From NCBI RefSeq assembly GCF_006715565.1, contig NZ_VFNL01000001.1, positions 1,674,001 to 1,738,000 of the forward strand: 64,000 bases of DNA, read 5' to 3'. The first letter of the stretch is position 1. The number at the start of each line of letters is the position of its first letter. Below are positions 25,038 to 33,089 of this stretch, one piece after another. Origin of the DNA: Microbacterium sp. SLBN-154. Its GTDB lineage: Bacteria; Actinomycetota; Actinomycetes; Actinomycetales; Microbacteriaceae. The position numbers and the translations under genes are program-made. The notes beneath the pieces were generated by a model, which worked only from the letters and a program-made list of their open reading frames with translations, was not told where the DNA came from and ran no database searches.

Positions 25038-26516
25038 ATGACCCGCGAGCTCGACACCACGAAAGAATCCATGTCCTTCCTCGACTACGCCCCGGCGCCC
25101 GAGTCCCGGTCGATCCTCACCCTGCAGGACGAGTACGGCCTCTTCGTCGACGGTGAGTTCCGTCCCGGATCAGGGCCGGCGTTCGACACCGTGTCGCCGG
25201 CGGATGAGAAGCGCATCGCCACGGTGGCCCACGCCGACGACGCCGACGTCGACGCCGCCGTCGCCGCCGCGCGGCGCGCCTTCGACAAGACCTGGTCGAC
25301 CATGTCGGGGCGCGATCGCGGAAAGTACCTCTTCCGGATCGCCCGCCTGATCCAGGAGCGCGCCCGCGAGCTCGCGGTCGCGGAGAGTCTCGACAACGGC
25401 AAGCCCATCAAGGAGAGCCGCGACGTCGACATCCCTCAGGTCGCCGCATGGTTCTTCTACTACGCGGGATGGGCCGACAAGCTCGACTACGCCGGCGCCG
25501 GCGCGAACCCCCGCCCGCTCGGGGTGGCCGCCCAGGTGATCCCGTGGAACTTCCCGCTGCTGATGCTCGCGTGGAAGGTCGCTCCGGCCCTGGCCGCGGG
25601 GAACACGGTGGTGCTCAAGCCCGCCGAGACCACCCCGCTCTCGGCGCTCCTGTTCGCCGAGATCCTGCAGCAGGCCGACCTTCCGCCGGGCGTCGTCAAC
25701 ATCATCACCGGTGCGGGCGCCACGGGTGCGGCTCTCGTGCGCCATCCCGATGTCGACAAGGTGGCCTTCACCGGTTCGACCGCCGTCGGCCGCGAGATCG
25801 CCCGCGCCGTCGCCGGTACCCCCAAGAAGCTCACCCTCGAACTCGGCGGCAAGGCGGCGAACATCGTCTTCGAGGACGCGCCGATCGACCAGGCCATCGA
25901 GGGGATCGTCAACGGGATCTTCTTCAACCAGGGCCACGTCTGCTGCGCCGGCAGCCGGCTGCTCGTGCAGGAGTCGATCCATGACGAGGTCGTCGACCGG
26001 CTGAAGTCGCGCCTGTCCACCCTGCGTCTGGGTGACCCGCTCGACAAGAACACCGACATCGGCGCGATCAACTCCCGGGAGCAGCTGGACCGCATCCGCG
26101 AACTCAGCCGGATCGGCGAAGAGGAGGGCGCGGAGCGCTGGAGCGCCGACTGCGTCATCCCCGACAACGGCTTCTGGTTCCCGCCGACGATCTTCACCGG
26201 TGTGCAGACCAGCCACCGCATCGCGCGAGACGAGATCTTCGGGCCGGTACTCTCGGTGCTGACCTTCCGCACCCCCGCGGAGGCCATCGAGAAGGCCAAC
26301 AACACCCCGTACGGTCTCTCGGCCGGCATCTGGAGCGACAAGGGGTCGCGCATCCTCGCGGTCGCGGATCGCCTGCGCGCCGGAGTGGTGTGGGCCAACA
26401 CCTTCAACCGCTTCGACCCGTCGAGTCCGTTCGGCGGCTACAAGGAATCCGGCTACGGACGCGAAGGCGGCCGCCACGGGCTGCTGGCGTACCTCAAGAG
26501 CACCGCGAACAGCTGA
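25038..26516 (+). CDS. Aldehyde dehydrogenase
   Basis: 492 aa NAD(P)-dependent ALDH. Visible: PWNFPLLMLAWKVAPALAAGN (residues about 165-185), the Rossmann-side FTGSTAVGREIA near 245, catalytic Glu in LELGGK near 267, nucleophile Cys in GHVCCAGSRLL near 300, and the C-terminal EIFGPVLSVLTF and PFGGYKESGYGREGG. All catalytic elements are intact. It lies in an operon after deoC (10-bp gap), so acetaldehyde from deoxyribose breakdown is the likely substrate, with acetate as product. The next gene is a partial paralogue. Confidence 0.94.
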   Translation: MTRELDTTKESMSFLDYAPAPESRSILTLQDEYGLFVDGEFRPGSGPAFDTVSPADEKRIATVAHADDADVDAAVAAARRAFDKTWSTMSGRDRGKYLFRIARLIQERARELAVAESLDNGKPIKESRDVDIPQVAAWFFYYAGWADKLDYAGAGANPRPLGVAAQVIPWNFPLLMLAWKVAPALAAGNTVVLKPAETTPLSALLFAEILQQADLPPGVVNIITGAGATGAALVRHPDVDKVAFTGSTAVGREIARAVAGTPKKLTLELGGKAANIVFEDAPIDQAIEGIVNGIFFNQGHVCCAGSRLLVQESIHDEVVDRLKSRLSTLRLGDPLDKNTDIGAINSREQLDRIRELSRIGEEEGAERWSADCVIPDNGFWFPPTIFTGVQTSHRIARDEIFGPVLSVLTFRTPAEAIEKANNTPYGLSAGIWSDKGSRILAVADRLRAGVVWANTFNRFDPSSPFGGYKESGYGREGGRHGLLAYLKSTANS

Positions 26517-26527
26517 GGACCGAGGAC

Positions 26528-27391
26528 ATGACACAGCGTTTGACCGTTCCCAAGACCTACAAGCTCTTCATCGGCGGGGCGTTCCCCCGCAGCGAATCCG
26601 GGCGCACCTTCGAGGTCCGCTCACCCGGCGGCGCCTTCCTCGCCAATGCGGCGCAGGCCTCGCGCAAGGATGCTCGCGACGCCGTGGGTGCCGCCGTCGG
26701 AGCCGTCAAGACCTGGTCGGGCGCCACCGCCTACAACCGCGGTCAGGTCCTCTACCGCGTCGCCGAGGTGCTCGAGGGCCGCCGCGGCCAGTTCATCGAC
26801 GAGATCGTCGCCCAGACGGGGCTGTCGCAGTCCAAGGCGGCCGCTGAGGTCGACGAAGCCATCGATCGGTGGGTCTGGTACGCCGGCTGGTGCGACAAGT
26901 TCGCGCAGGTGACCGGCAACGCCAACCCGGTGGCGGGGCCGTACTTCAACCTGTCGGTGCCCGAGCCCACGGGCGTGGTGGCGATCATCGCGCCGCAGGA
27001 CACCGCCCTCGTCGGGCTGGTCTCCGCAATCGCGCCGGCCCTCGTCGCCGGCAACAGCGTAGTCGTCGTCGCCTCCGAGTCCTTCCCCCTCTCAGCCATC
27101 AGCCTCGCCGAGGTGCTCGCCACCTCGGATGTGCCCGGCGGCGTGGTCAACGTCCTGACCGGGTCGCCTGCCGAGATCGCGCCGTGGCTCGCGGGTCATC
27201 CCGACGTGCACGCGCTCGACCTCGTCGGCGCCGGAGGCATCGACTGGGTCGACCTGCAGGTGAAGGCGGCCGAGACGCTGACGCGCGTGCTTCCGCCCGA
27301 GCAGGGCCCCGACGCCGCGGCGCCGAGCCTTCAGCGCATCAGCGCGTTCACCGAGGTGAAGACGGTCTGGCACACCAAGAGCCTCATCTGA
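26528..27391 (+). CDS. Half-length ALDH-like protein without catalytic domain
   Basis: 287 aa, aligned with the first ~270 residues of ALDH: KLFIGGAFPRSESGRTFEVRSPGG at the start, WYAGWCDKFAQVTGNANPVAGP in the middle, and VPEPTGVVAIIAPQD. Where full enzymes have FTGSTxVG the sequence reads LDLVGAGGIDW, so the NAD-site motif is lost, and there is no Cys nucleophile or C-terminal domain. The frame ends cleanly with a stop, not by an obvious frameshift, and the start ATG is 11 bp after the intact ALDH gene. It probably acts as a structural partner of the ALDH or DeoC; a decaying duplicate is the alternative. It overlaps a convergent transporter by 8 bp. Confidence 0.85.
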   Translation: MTQRLTVPKTYKLFIGGAFPRSESGRTFEVRSPGGAFLANAAQASRKDARDAVGAAVGAVKTWSGATAYNRGQVLYRVAEVLEGRRGQFIDEIVAQTGLSQSKAAAEVDEAIDRWVWYAGWCDKFAQVTGNANPVAGPYFNLSVPEPTGVVAIIAPQDTALVGLVSAIAPALVAGNSVVVVASESFPLSAISLAEVLATSDVPGGVVNVLTGSPAEIAPWLAGHPDVHALDLVGAGGIDWVDLQVKAAETLTRVLPPEQGPDAAAPSLQRISAFTEVKTVWHTKSLI

Positions 27392-28766
27392 GGTCGGAGG
27401 GCTGAGTCAGCGGCGCGGGATTGCGGATCCCCAGCCACGACACGAGCCCGCCGATGGCGAGGAACGCCGCGGTCACGATCGCCGCCCGGTGGAATCCCTC
27501 CAGATCCAGGGAACCGCCGACGATCGTGCCGAGCGCGGCGATCACCAGCAGACCCGCCACGCGGGCGACGGCGTTGTTCACCGCTGAGGCGATGCCCGAG
27601 CGCGAGCTGTCGATCGCGCCGAGGATCGCCGAGGTGAGGGGCGACACGGTCACCGCGAGCCCCAGGCCGAAGACCACCACGCTCGGAAACACCTGCCACC
27701 AGTAATCGAAACTCTCCGACACGGTCAGCAGCAGCAGGGCGCCCGCGGCCATGAGCAGTGGTCCGACGGTCATGAACAGGCGCGGGCCGATCCTGCCCGC
27801 CAGCGCACCGACGCGCGAGCTCAGCAGGATCAGCAGCACGGTGCTGGGGAGCATCGCCAACCCCGCGAGCGTCGCGGGGAGCCCGGCACCCTGCTGCAGG
27901 TACACCCCGACCACGAACCCGTTCAACGACAGCGCGCCGTAGATGAAGGCGGTGGCGATGTTGCCGGTCCAGAAGTTGCGGACGCGGAAGAGCCCGAGCG
28001 GCATCATGGGGCTTCGAGCCAGGCGCTGGCGGAGGAGGAAGCCGGCGAAAGAGAGGACGCCGACGACCAGCGTCGCCCAGATGAGCGGGGAGGACCATCC
28101 GAGGTTCGGCTGTTCGATGAGGGCGAACACCACCCCGCCGAGCCCGACGGCGCACATCACCGCGCCCGCCCAATCCACGCTGCGAGTGGGGTCGCGTTTC
28201 TCGGCCAGTCCCATCTTCGGAAGGAGGAAGAGCGTCACCGCGATGGGGACGACGTTGATCAGAAAGGCCAGGCGCCAGGACAGCAGGTCGACGAAGACAC
28301 CGCCGAGGAGGGGGCCGACGAGCATCGCCGCCGTCGTCGCGCCCGTCCACGTGCCGATGGCACGCGCCTGCGCGGGACCGCGGAAGGTCGCGGTGATGAG
28401 CGCGAGCGAGCTGGGCACGAGCAGGGCGCCGGCGACCCCCTGGAGCCCGCGTGCGACGATGAGGAACTCCGCCGTGGGGGCCGCGGCGATCGCGATGGAG
28501 GTCACTCCGAACCCGATGAGGCCCCACACCAGCACCACGACACGGCCGAACACGTCGCTGAGAGAACCGGCGACGAGGATGAGCGCACCCAGAGTGATGA
28601 GGTAGGCGTCGACCACCCACTGCTGGGTGGCAAGTCCTCCGCCGAGCTCCTCGGCGATGGCGGGGAGGGCGACGGTGACGACGGTGCTGTCGAGGAAAGC
28701 GACGAACGATGCCAGAATCGCAACAAGGAGAACGACACGCTCACGCACCGCGGGCCGATCGGTCAC
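27384..28766 (-). CDS. MFS drug exporter (DHA2 type, 14 TM)
   Basis: 460 aa. Proton-driven exporter; FLDSTVVTVALPAIAEEL in TM1, GSLSDVFGRVVVL (motif A) after TM2 and ARGLQGVAGALLVPSSLALI (motif C-like region) identify the DHA2/EmrB group. About 14 hydrophobic helices can be counted. GTG start 28766 lies 6 nt after TAGGGT (28773-28778, minus), leaderless, in a divergent arrangement with the lipoprotein gene. The substrate cannot be read from sequence. Confidence 0.92.
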   Translation of the reverse strand: MTDRPAVRERVVLLVAILASFVAFLDSTVVTVALPAIAEELGGGLATQQWVVDAYLITLGALILVAGSLSDVFGRVVVLVWGLIGFGVTSIAIAAAPTAEFLIVARGLQGVAGALLVPSSLALITATFRGPAQARAIGTWTGATTAAMLVGPLLGGVFVDLLSWRLAFLINVVPIAVTLFLLPKMGLAEKRDPTRSVDWAGAVMCAVGLGGVVFALIEQPNLGWSSPLIWATLVVGVLSFAGFLLRQRLARSPMMPLGLFRVRNFWTGNIATAFIYGALSLNGFVVGVYLQQGAGLPATLAGLAMLPSTVLLILLSSRVGALAGRIGPRLFMTVGPLLMAAGALLLLTVSESFDYWWQVFPSVVVFGLGLAVTVSPLTSAILGAIDSSRSGIASAVNNAVARVAGLLVIAALGTIVGGSLDLEGFHRAAIVTAAFLAIGGLVSWLGIRNPAPLTQPSDLR

Positions 28767-28772
28767 GCGCTC

Positions 28773-28794
28773 ACCCTACTCCCGCGGGTAGGGT
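28773..28794. promoter_or_regulatory. Paired divergent -10 elements forming an inverted repeat
   Basis: ACCCTAC (28773-28779), 8 nt, GTAGGGT (28788-28794). The left arm read on the minus strand is the TAGGGT -10 of the exporter gene (6 nt before its GTG); the right arm is a plausible -10 for the lipoprotein gene. Confidence 0.5.
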
Positions 28795-28836
28795 CGAGAG
28801 CCCGACGCCGCGGACGCCGGCCGGGGAGGAGCAGCC

Positions 28837-29478
28837 ATGACGAACATCCGACGAGCCCTCGCTGCCGGAGCGGGCGTGGCAGTGGTCCTCGCCGTGGCCG
28901 CCGGCTGCGTCCCCGAGCCGGGGGGAAGCCCCTCTCCGACGGCGTCGACGACGTCGCCGTCGCCGAGCGTCACGCCGGTCACGCCCGTGCCGACCCCGTC
29001 CCCCATCGAGACCATGCTGCCGGACACGCTGCAGCTGCCCGAACGCTGCGAGGACATCTACTCGGCCGACATGCTGGCGTCGCTGAACGCCCAGAACCCG
29101 CCGCTGAACGATCCGGGCGTGACGATGTACTCCACGGAGAACGCCGTCGGGCTCGAGATCCTCGCCGCCGGCCCTCCGTCGATCCGCTGCTCGTGGGGCA
29201 CTCCGAGCGAGTCGGGCCTGGCCACCACCGTCACGGTGATCGATGCCGCCCAGGCGGCGGCGTTGCGCACCGCCCTGCTCGAGGCGGGATTCGGGTGCGA
29301 GGAGGCGCTCGGCGGGACCGTCTGCCGGATCGAGCAGCGCGGTGTCTCGCTGGATGACGTGCCGTATCTCCGAGGCGAGACCCACGTCGTCCGTGACAAC
29401 GGCTGGGTGGCCACCGCCTACATCAATTTCACCCCCGAGGGGTACAGCGAGGACATCGTCCAAACGCTGTGGGGGTGA
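28837..29478 (+). CDS. Secreted lipoprotein of unknown function
   Basis: 213 aa. Basic N-terminus, hydrophobic stretch and lipobox VAAGC put the lipidated Cys at about residue 27. A Ser/Thr/Pro-rich spacer (about 30-60) leads to a 150-residue extracytoplasmic domain with four or five Cys (ERCEDIY, IRCSWG, FGCEEALGGTVCRI), probably forming disulfides. RBS GGGGAGGAG. I recognise no named domain. Confidence 0.82.
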   Translation: MTNIRRALAAGAGVAVVLAVAAGCVPEPGGSPSPTASTTSPSPSVTPVTPVPTPSPIETMLPDTLQLPERCEDIYSADMLASLNAQNPPLNDPGVTMYSTENAVGLEILAAGPPSIRCSWGTPSESGLATTVTVIDAAQAAALRTALLEAGFGCEEALGGTVCRIEQRGVSLDDVPYLRGETHVVRDNGWVATAYINFTPEGYSEDIVQTLWG

Positions 29479-29494
29479 CCCGACGCCTCGCTCG

Positions 29495-29515
29495 GCGCGC
29501 CCGGAGTGGGCGCGC
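29495..29515 (+). terminator. GC-rich hairpin after the lipoprotein gene
   Basis: GCGCGCCC-GGAGT-GGGCGCGC, 8-bp stem, 17 nt after the stop codon; no T-run. Confidence 0.5.
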
Positions 29516-29530
29516 GGCCCGGTGGCGCGC

Positions 29531-29536
29531 TAGAAT
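29531..29536 (+). promoter_or_regulatory. -10 element TAGAAT before the helicase gene
   Basis: TAGAAT, a close match to TANNNT, gives a predicted leader of about 170 nt before the ATG at 29711. No clear -35 is visible. Confidence 0.4.
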
Positions 29537-29710
29537 CGTTGCCGGAGATCTCATCGGCGTCGCCGCAGCTCGCTGAAGCGAGTGCCCGCAGCCGCCCGGC
29601 CGAGAACTCCGACCCGCGTCGTGACGGACCGCCGCCCGCGGACCCCGTCGCTCTCACCGGCCTCGCCGGACACCCGCCGGTCTCCACCGGCACTCACGCT
29701 CAGGAGGAGC

Positions 29711-31893
29711 ATGCCGACCACGGCACCCGCCCAGGATTCGCGCTCACGCTCGGCGTCGGGCCGCAGAAGGTCGTCGTCCCGCCGTGACGACGACGCCCCC
29801 GTCATCCCGATCCTCGCCCGCAAGGTCCGCGAGGTCGAAGCCAAGGCCCAGCGCGGCAAGCTCGGCCCCACCAATCGCGTCAAGTTCCAGGTGATCGCGT
29901 TCCTCGTCCGCGAGGAGCGGGCGCGGGTGAAAGCCGACACCGAGATCACCGACGCCACCCGTTCGGAGCTGCTGAAGCGGCTCGACGGCGTGGCGACGAT
30001 CCTCGCCAAGACCGCAGCACGCGACACCTCGCTGATCCAGCTGCTCGAAGTCGACCAGGCCACCTCGCCGGTCGCCCGACGCATGCGGCGCGACTGGCTG
30101 CTGGAGTCCGGCGCCGAACTGCCGCCGGACGAGCTGATCATCACCGACAGCGCCCCGGCGCCCGCGCAGGTCGTTCCCGCGGCGCTCGCCGAGCGCCAGG
30201 TCGTGCCCGCCACCGTCGAAGCCCGCCAGATGGCGAACCCGTTCCTCGCCCCGGACCTGTCACGCCTGGCGCCCAAGGACAACATCCGCCGGCGCCTCGA
30301 CGGCTGGGAGCTCATGGGTCCGCTGTACAAGGCCTTCGAGACCGGGGCCGGCGGCGGAGCGGCATCCATGGATCTTCCCCCGTCCCCGAGTTCGACCGTC
30401 TCTCGCCCAAGGGCCTGGAGGTCATGCCGCACCAGTCGCGTTTCCTCGAGGCGGTCCGTCAGGGACACCGATCCTTCCTCCTGGCCGACGAGCCGGGCCT
30501 GGGCAAGACCGCCGAATCGGTGCTCGCCGCCTCGGTCGCCGACGCCTATCCGCTTCTGGCCGTCGTTCCGAACGTGGTGAAGATGAACTGGGCACGCGAG
30601 GTCGCGCGCTGGACACCGCAGCGTCGGGCCACCGTCATCCACGGCGACGGCGAAGCGATGGACGCCTTCGCCGACGTGTTCATCGTCAACTACGAGATCC
30701 TCGACCGGCACCTGTCGTGGCTGAGCTCCATCGGCCTGAAGGGCATGGTCGTCGACGAGGCCCACTTCATCAAGAACCTCACCTCGCTCCGCTCGCAGAA
30801 CGTCCTCGCCCTGGCAAGTCGCATCCGTCAGCAGGTGCGCGATCCCCTCATGCTCGCCCTCACCGGAACGCCGCTGATCAACGACGTCGAGGACTTCGAC
30901 GCCATCTGGCGCTTCCTCGGCTGGACCAACGGCGAGAAGCCCGGGCCGGAGCTGATGGAGAAGCTCGACGAGTCGGGGCTCACACCGGCCGACAAGGCGT
31001 TCTACCCCGCTGCCCGTGAGGCGGTCATCTCGATGGGGATCGTCCGGCGGCTGAAGACGGATGTCGCGGCCGACCTGCCCGACAAGCTCATCGCCGACCT
31101 GCCCGTCGAGCTCGATGACGAGTTCGGTCGATCGATCCGCCAGGCGGAGCGCGAACTCGGCGAGCGTCTCGCCGCGCGCTACCGCCGGATCATCGAGGCC
31201 CGCGGCACCGCGCGCCAGGGGCAGGCGACCCTGCACCTGCCCGGAGAGCTCGACGACGACATCGTGCGTCTGGTCGCGCAGAACGAGCTCGACGAGTCCA
31301 AGGCGCAGGGGACCGGGGCCGAGAACGTCTTCACCATGGTGCGCCGCATCGGTCAGGCGAAGGCCCATCTCGCGGCCGATTACGCCGTGCAGCTGCAGCG
31401 CTCGGTCGGCAAGGTGGTGTTCTTCGCCAAGCACATCGACGTCATGGATGCCGCCGAGGCGCATTTCCGCGCTTCGGGTCTGCGATCGGTGTCGCTTCGC
31501 GGAGACCAGACCTCCACCGCACGCCAGGAGGCCATCGACGCCTTCAACAACGACCCCGAGGTCGGTGTCGCGGTGTGTTCGCTGACGGCTGCGGGCGTCG
31601 GTGTCAACATGCAGGCGGCCTCCAACGTCGTGCTGGCGGAGCTGTCGTGGACGGCCGCCGAGCAGACGCAGGCCATCGACCGGGTGCACCGCATCGGCCA
31701 GGCCGAGCCGGTGACGGCGTGGCGCATCATCGCCGCGCACACGATCGACACCAAGATCGCCGAGCTGATCGACTCCAAGCAGGGGCTGGCGCAGCGCGCG
31801 CTCGACGGCATCGCCGTCGACCCCGAGTCCAGTGATTCGGTGCAGCTGTCGGCGCTCATGCATCTCACCCGGCGGGCGCTGGGCGAGGTCTGA
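29711..31893 (+). pseudogene. SNF2/DEAD-type helicase gene interrupted by a one-base frameshift
   Basis: Translation from ATG 29711 (RBS CAGGAGGAG) gives a basic Ser/Arg-rich start (SRSRSASGRRRSSSRRDDD) and about 200 residues of an N-terminal domain ending GGAASMDLPP. At the five-C run 30377-30381 the frame is lost: one more C would give PPVPEFDRLSPKGLEVMPHQSRFLE and join directly to the helicase core. Without it the first frame runs on in nonsense to a stop near 30580. The intact protein would be about 727 aa. Either a real one-base deletion, a slippage-prone homopolymer, or a sequencing error; the otherwise perfect reading frames on both sides favour a recent event or an error. Confidence 0.8.
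30424..31893 (+). CDS. Helicase core of the frameshifted gene (SNF2 family, as it stands)
   Basis: 489 aa in the downstream frame. Helicase motifs: Q-like MPHQSRFLEAV, motif I DEPGLGKTAESVLAA (residues about 23-37), II VVDEAHFIKN (DEAH, about 110), III LTGTPLIND (about 145), then the C-terminal RecA lobe with GLRSVSLRGDQ, motif V SLTAAGVGVNMQAA (about 385) and VI QAIDRVHRIGQAEPVT (about 420). This is SNF2/HARP-like architecture, an ATP-driven DNA translocase of unknown role. No ribosome site precedes 30424, so expression would rely on the upstream frame. Confidence 0.75.
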   Translation: MPHQSRFLEAVRQGHRSFLLADEPGLGKTAESVLAASVADAYPLLAVVPNVVKMNWAREVARWTPQRRATVIHGDGEAMDAFADVFIVNYEILDRHLSWLSSIGLKGMVVDEAHFIKNLTSLRSQNVLALASRIRQQVRDPLMLALTGTPLINDVEDFDAIWRFLGWTNGEKPGPELMEKLDESGLTPADKAFYPAAREAVISMGIVRRLKTDVAADLPDKLIADLPVELDDEFGRSIRQAERELGERLAARYRRIIEARGTARQGQATLHLPGELDDDIVRLVAQNELDESKAQGTGAENVFTMVRRIGQAKAHLAADYAVQLQRSVGKVVFFAKHIDVMDAAEAHFRASGLRSVSLRGDQTSTARQEAIDAFNNDPEVGVAVCSLTAAGVGVNMQAASNVVLAELSWTAAEQTQAIDRVHRIGQAEPVTAWRIIAAHTIDTKIAELIDSKQGLAQRALDGIAVDPESSDSVQLSALMHLTRRALGEV

Positions 31894-31940
31894 GCGGCGC
31901 CGGGCGCACCGGGTTGGTGTGCCCCGGGCATCCGGCAGTA

Positions 31941-31983
31941 CTCTCGGGGTGAGGCAGCGTCGCCGATAGCCCCACCCCGAGAG
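31941..31983 (+). promoter_or_regulatory. Inverted repeat in the pfkA leader
   Basis: CTCTCGGGGTG at 31941-31951 and CACCCCGAGAG at 31973-31983 form a perfect 11-bp stem with a 21-nt loop, ending 14 nt before the pfkA ATG. A -10-like TACTCT overlaps its left edge. It may be the helicase terminator, an operator, or a leader structure. Confidence 0.5.
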
Positions 31984-31997
31984 CACCAAGGACACAC

Positions 31998-33026
31998 ATG
32001 AAGATCGGCATCCTGACCAGCGGCGGCGACTGCCCCGGCCTGAACGCCGTCATCCGCGGCGTCGTGCTGAAGGGCACGACGAATTACGACCTCGAGTTCG
32101 TCGGCATCCGCGACGGCTGGCGCGGCGTGGTGGACGCGGACTTCTTCCCCCTCACCCGCCACGAGGTAAAGGGTCTGTCCAAGGTCGGTGGCACGATCCT
32201 CGGCACCAGCCGCACGAACCCGTACGAGGGGTCGCGCGGGGGAGCGGAGAACATCGCCAAGACGCTCTACGGTCATCGCATCGACGGGATCATCGCGATC
32301 GGCGGGGAGGGGACCCTCGCCGCCGCCGACCGCCTGTCGAAGGACGGCATCAACGTCATCGGCGTCCCGAAGACCATCGACAACGACCTGCGGGCCACCG
32401 ATTACTCGTTCGGCTTCGACACCGCCGTCAACATCGCCTCGGAGGCGATGGACCGCCTCCGCACCACGGGCGATTCGCACCAGCGCTGCATGGTCGCCGA
32501 GGTCATGGGGCGCCACGTCGGCTGGATCGCGCTGCACGCCGGTATCGCCGCAGGTGCGCACGCGATCCTCATCCCCGAGGTGCCGCTGACGATCGACGAC
32601 ATCTGCGAGTTGGTGACCAAGGCTCACGATCGTGGCCGCGCTCCGCTGGTGGTCGTGTCGGAAGGCTTCAAGCTCAAGGGCATGGACGAGGCGTTCAGCG
32701 ACAAGGGCCTCGACGCCTTCAACCGTCCGCGCCTGGGCGGCATCAGCGAGGTGCTCGCCCCCGAGATCGAGCGCATCACCGGGATCGAGACCCGCGCCAC
32801 GGTGCTCGGGCACATCCAGCGGGGCGGATCGCCCTCGGGATTCGACCGGGTGCTCGCCACCCGGCTGGGGCTTCACACCGCCGACGCGGTGATGGACGCG
32901 GAGTGGGGCAAGATGGTGGCGCTTCGCGGCACCGACATCGTGCGCGTGCCCTTCGCCGAGGCGCTGGGCGAGCTCAACACCGTTCCGCGTTACCGCTACG
33001 ACGAAGCCGCCGCGCTCTTCGGCTGA
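31998..33026 (+). CDS. pfkA: 6-phosphofructokinase (group III, probably ATP-dependent)
   Basis: 342 aa. Phosphorylates fructose 6-phosphate in glycolysis. ILTSGGDCPGLNAVIRG is the nucleotide-binding start. IGGEGTL near residue 95 has Gly where PPi-dependent enzymes have Asp, suggesting ATP use. PKTIDNDL near 117 has Lys, typical of the actinobacterial group III enzymes. MGRHVGWIALHAGIAAGA and the C-terminal HIQRGGSPSGFDR are present. RBS AAGGA. Phosphoryl donor is inferred from single-residue rules. Confidence 0.94.
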   Translation: MKIGILTSGGDCPGLNAVIRGVVLKGTTNYDLEFVGIRDGWRGVVDADFFPLTRHEVKGLSKVGGTILGTSRTNPYEGSRGGAENIAKTLYGHRIDGIIAIGGEGTLAAADRLSKDGINVIGVPKTIDNDLRATDYSFGFDTAVNIASEAMDRLRTTGDSHQRCMVAEVMGRHVGWIALHAGIAAGAHAILIPEVPLTIDDICELVTKAHDRGRAPLVVVSEGFKLKGMDEAFSDKGLDAFNRPRLGGISEVLAPEIERITGIETRATVLGHIQRGGSPSGFDRVLATRLGLHTADAVMDAEWGKMVALRGTDIVRVPFAEALGELNTVPRYRYDEAAALFG

Positions 33027-33089
33027 ACCGCGGGCCACCGATCGTCGAGGTGTGCCTCGGCAACGCCGCGAGGTCGGCTCTCTGCCAGG

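Noticed and set aside
26528-27391. Half ALDH as a sequencing-error frameshift
   Set aside because: No ALDH C-terminal sequence follows in any frame; the next bases belong to the convergent exporter gene.
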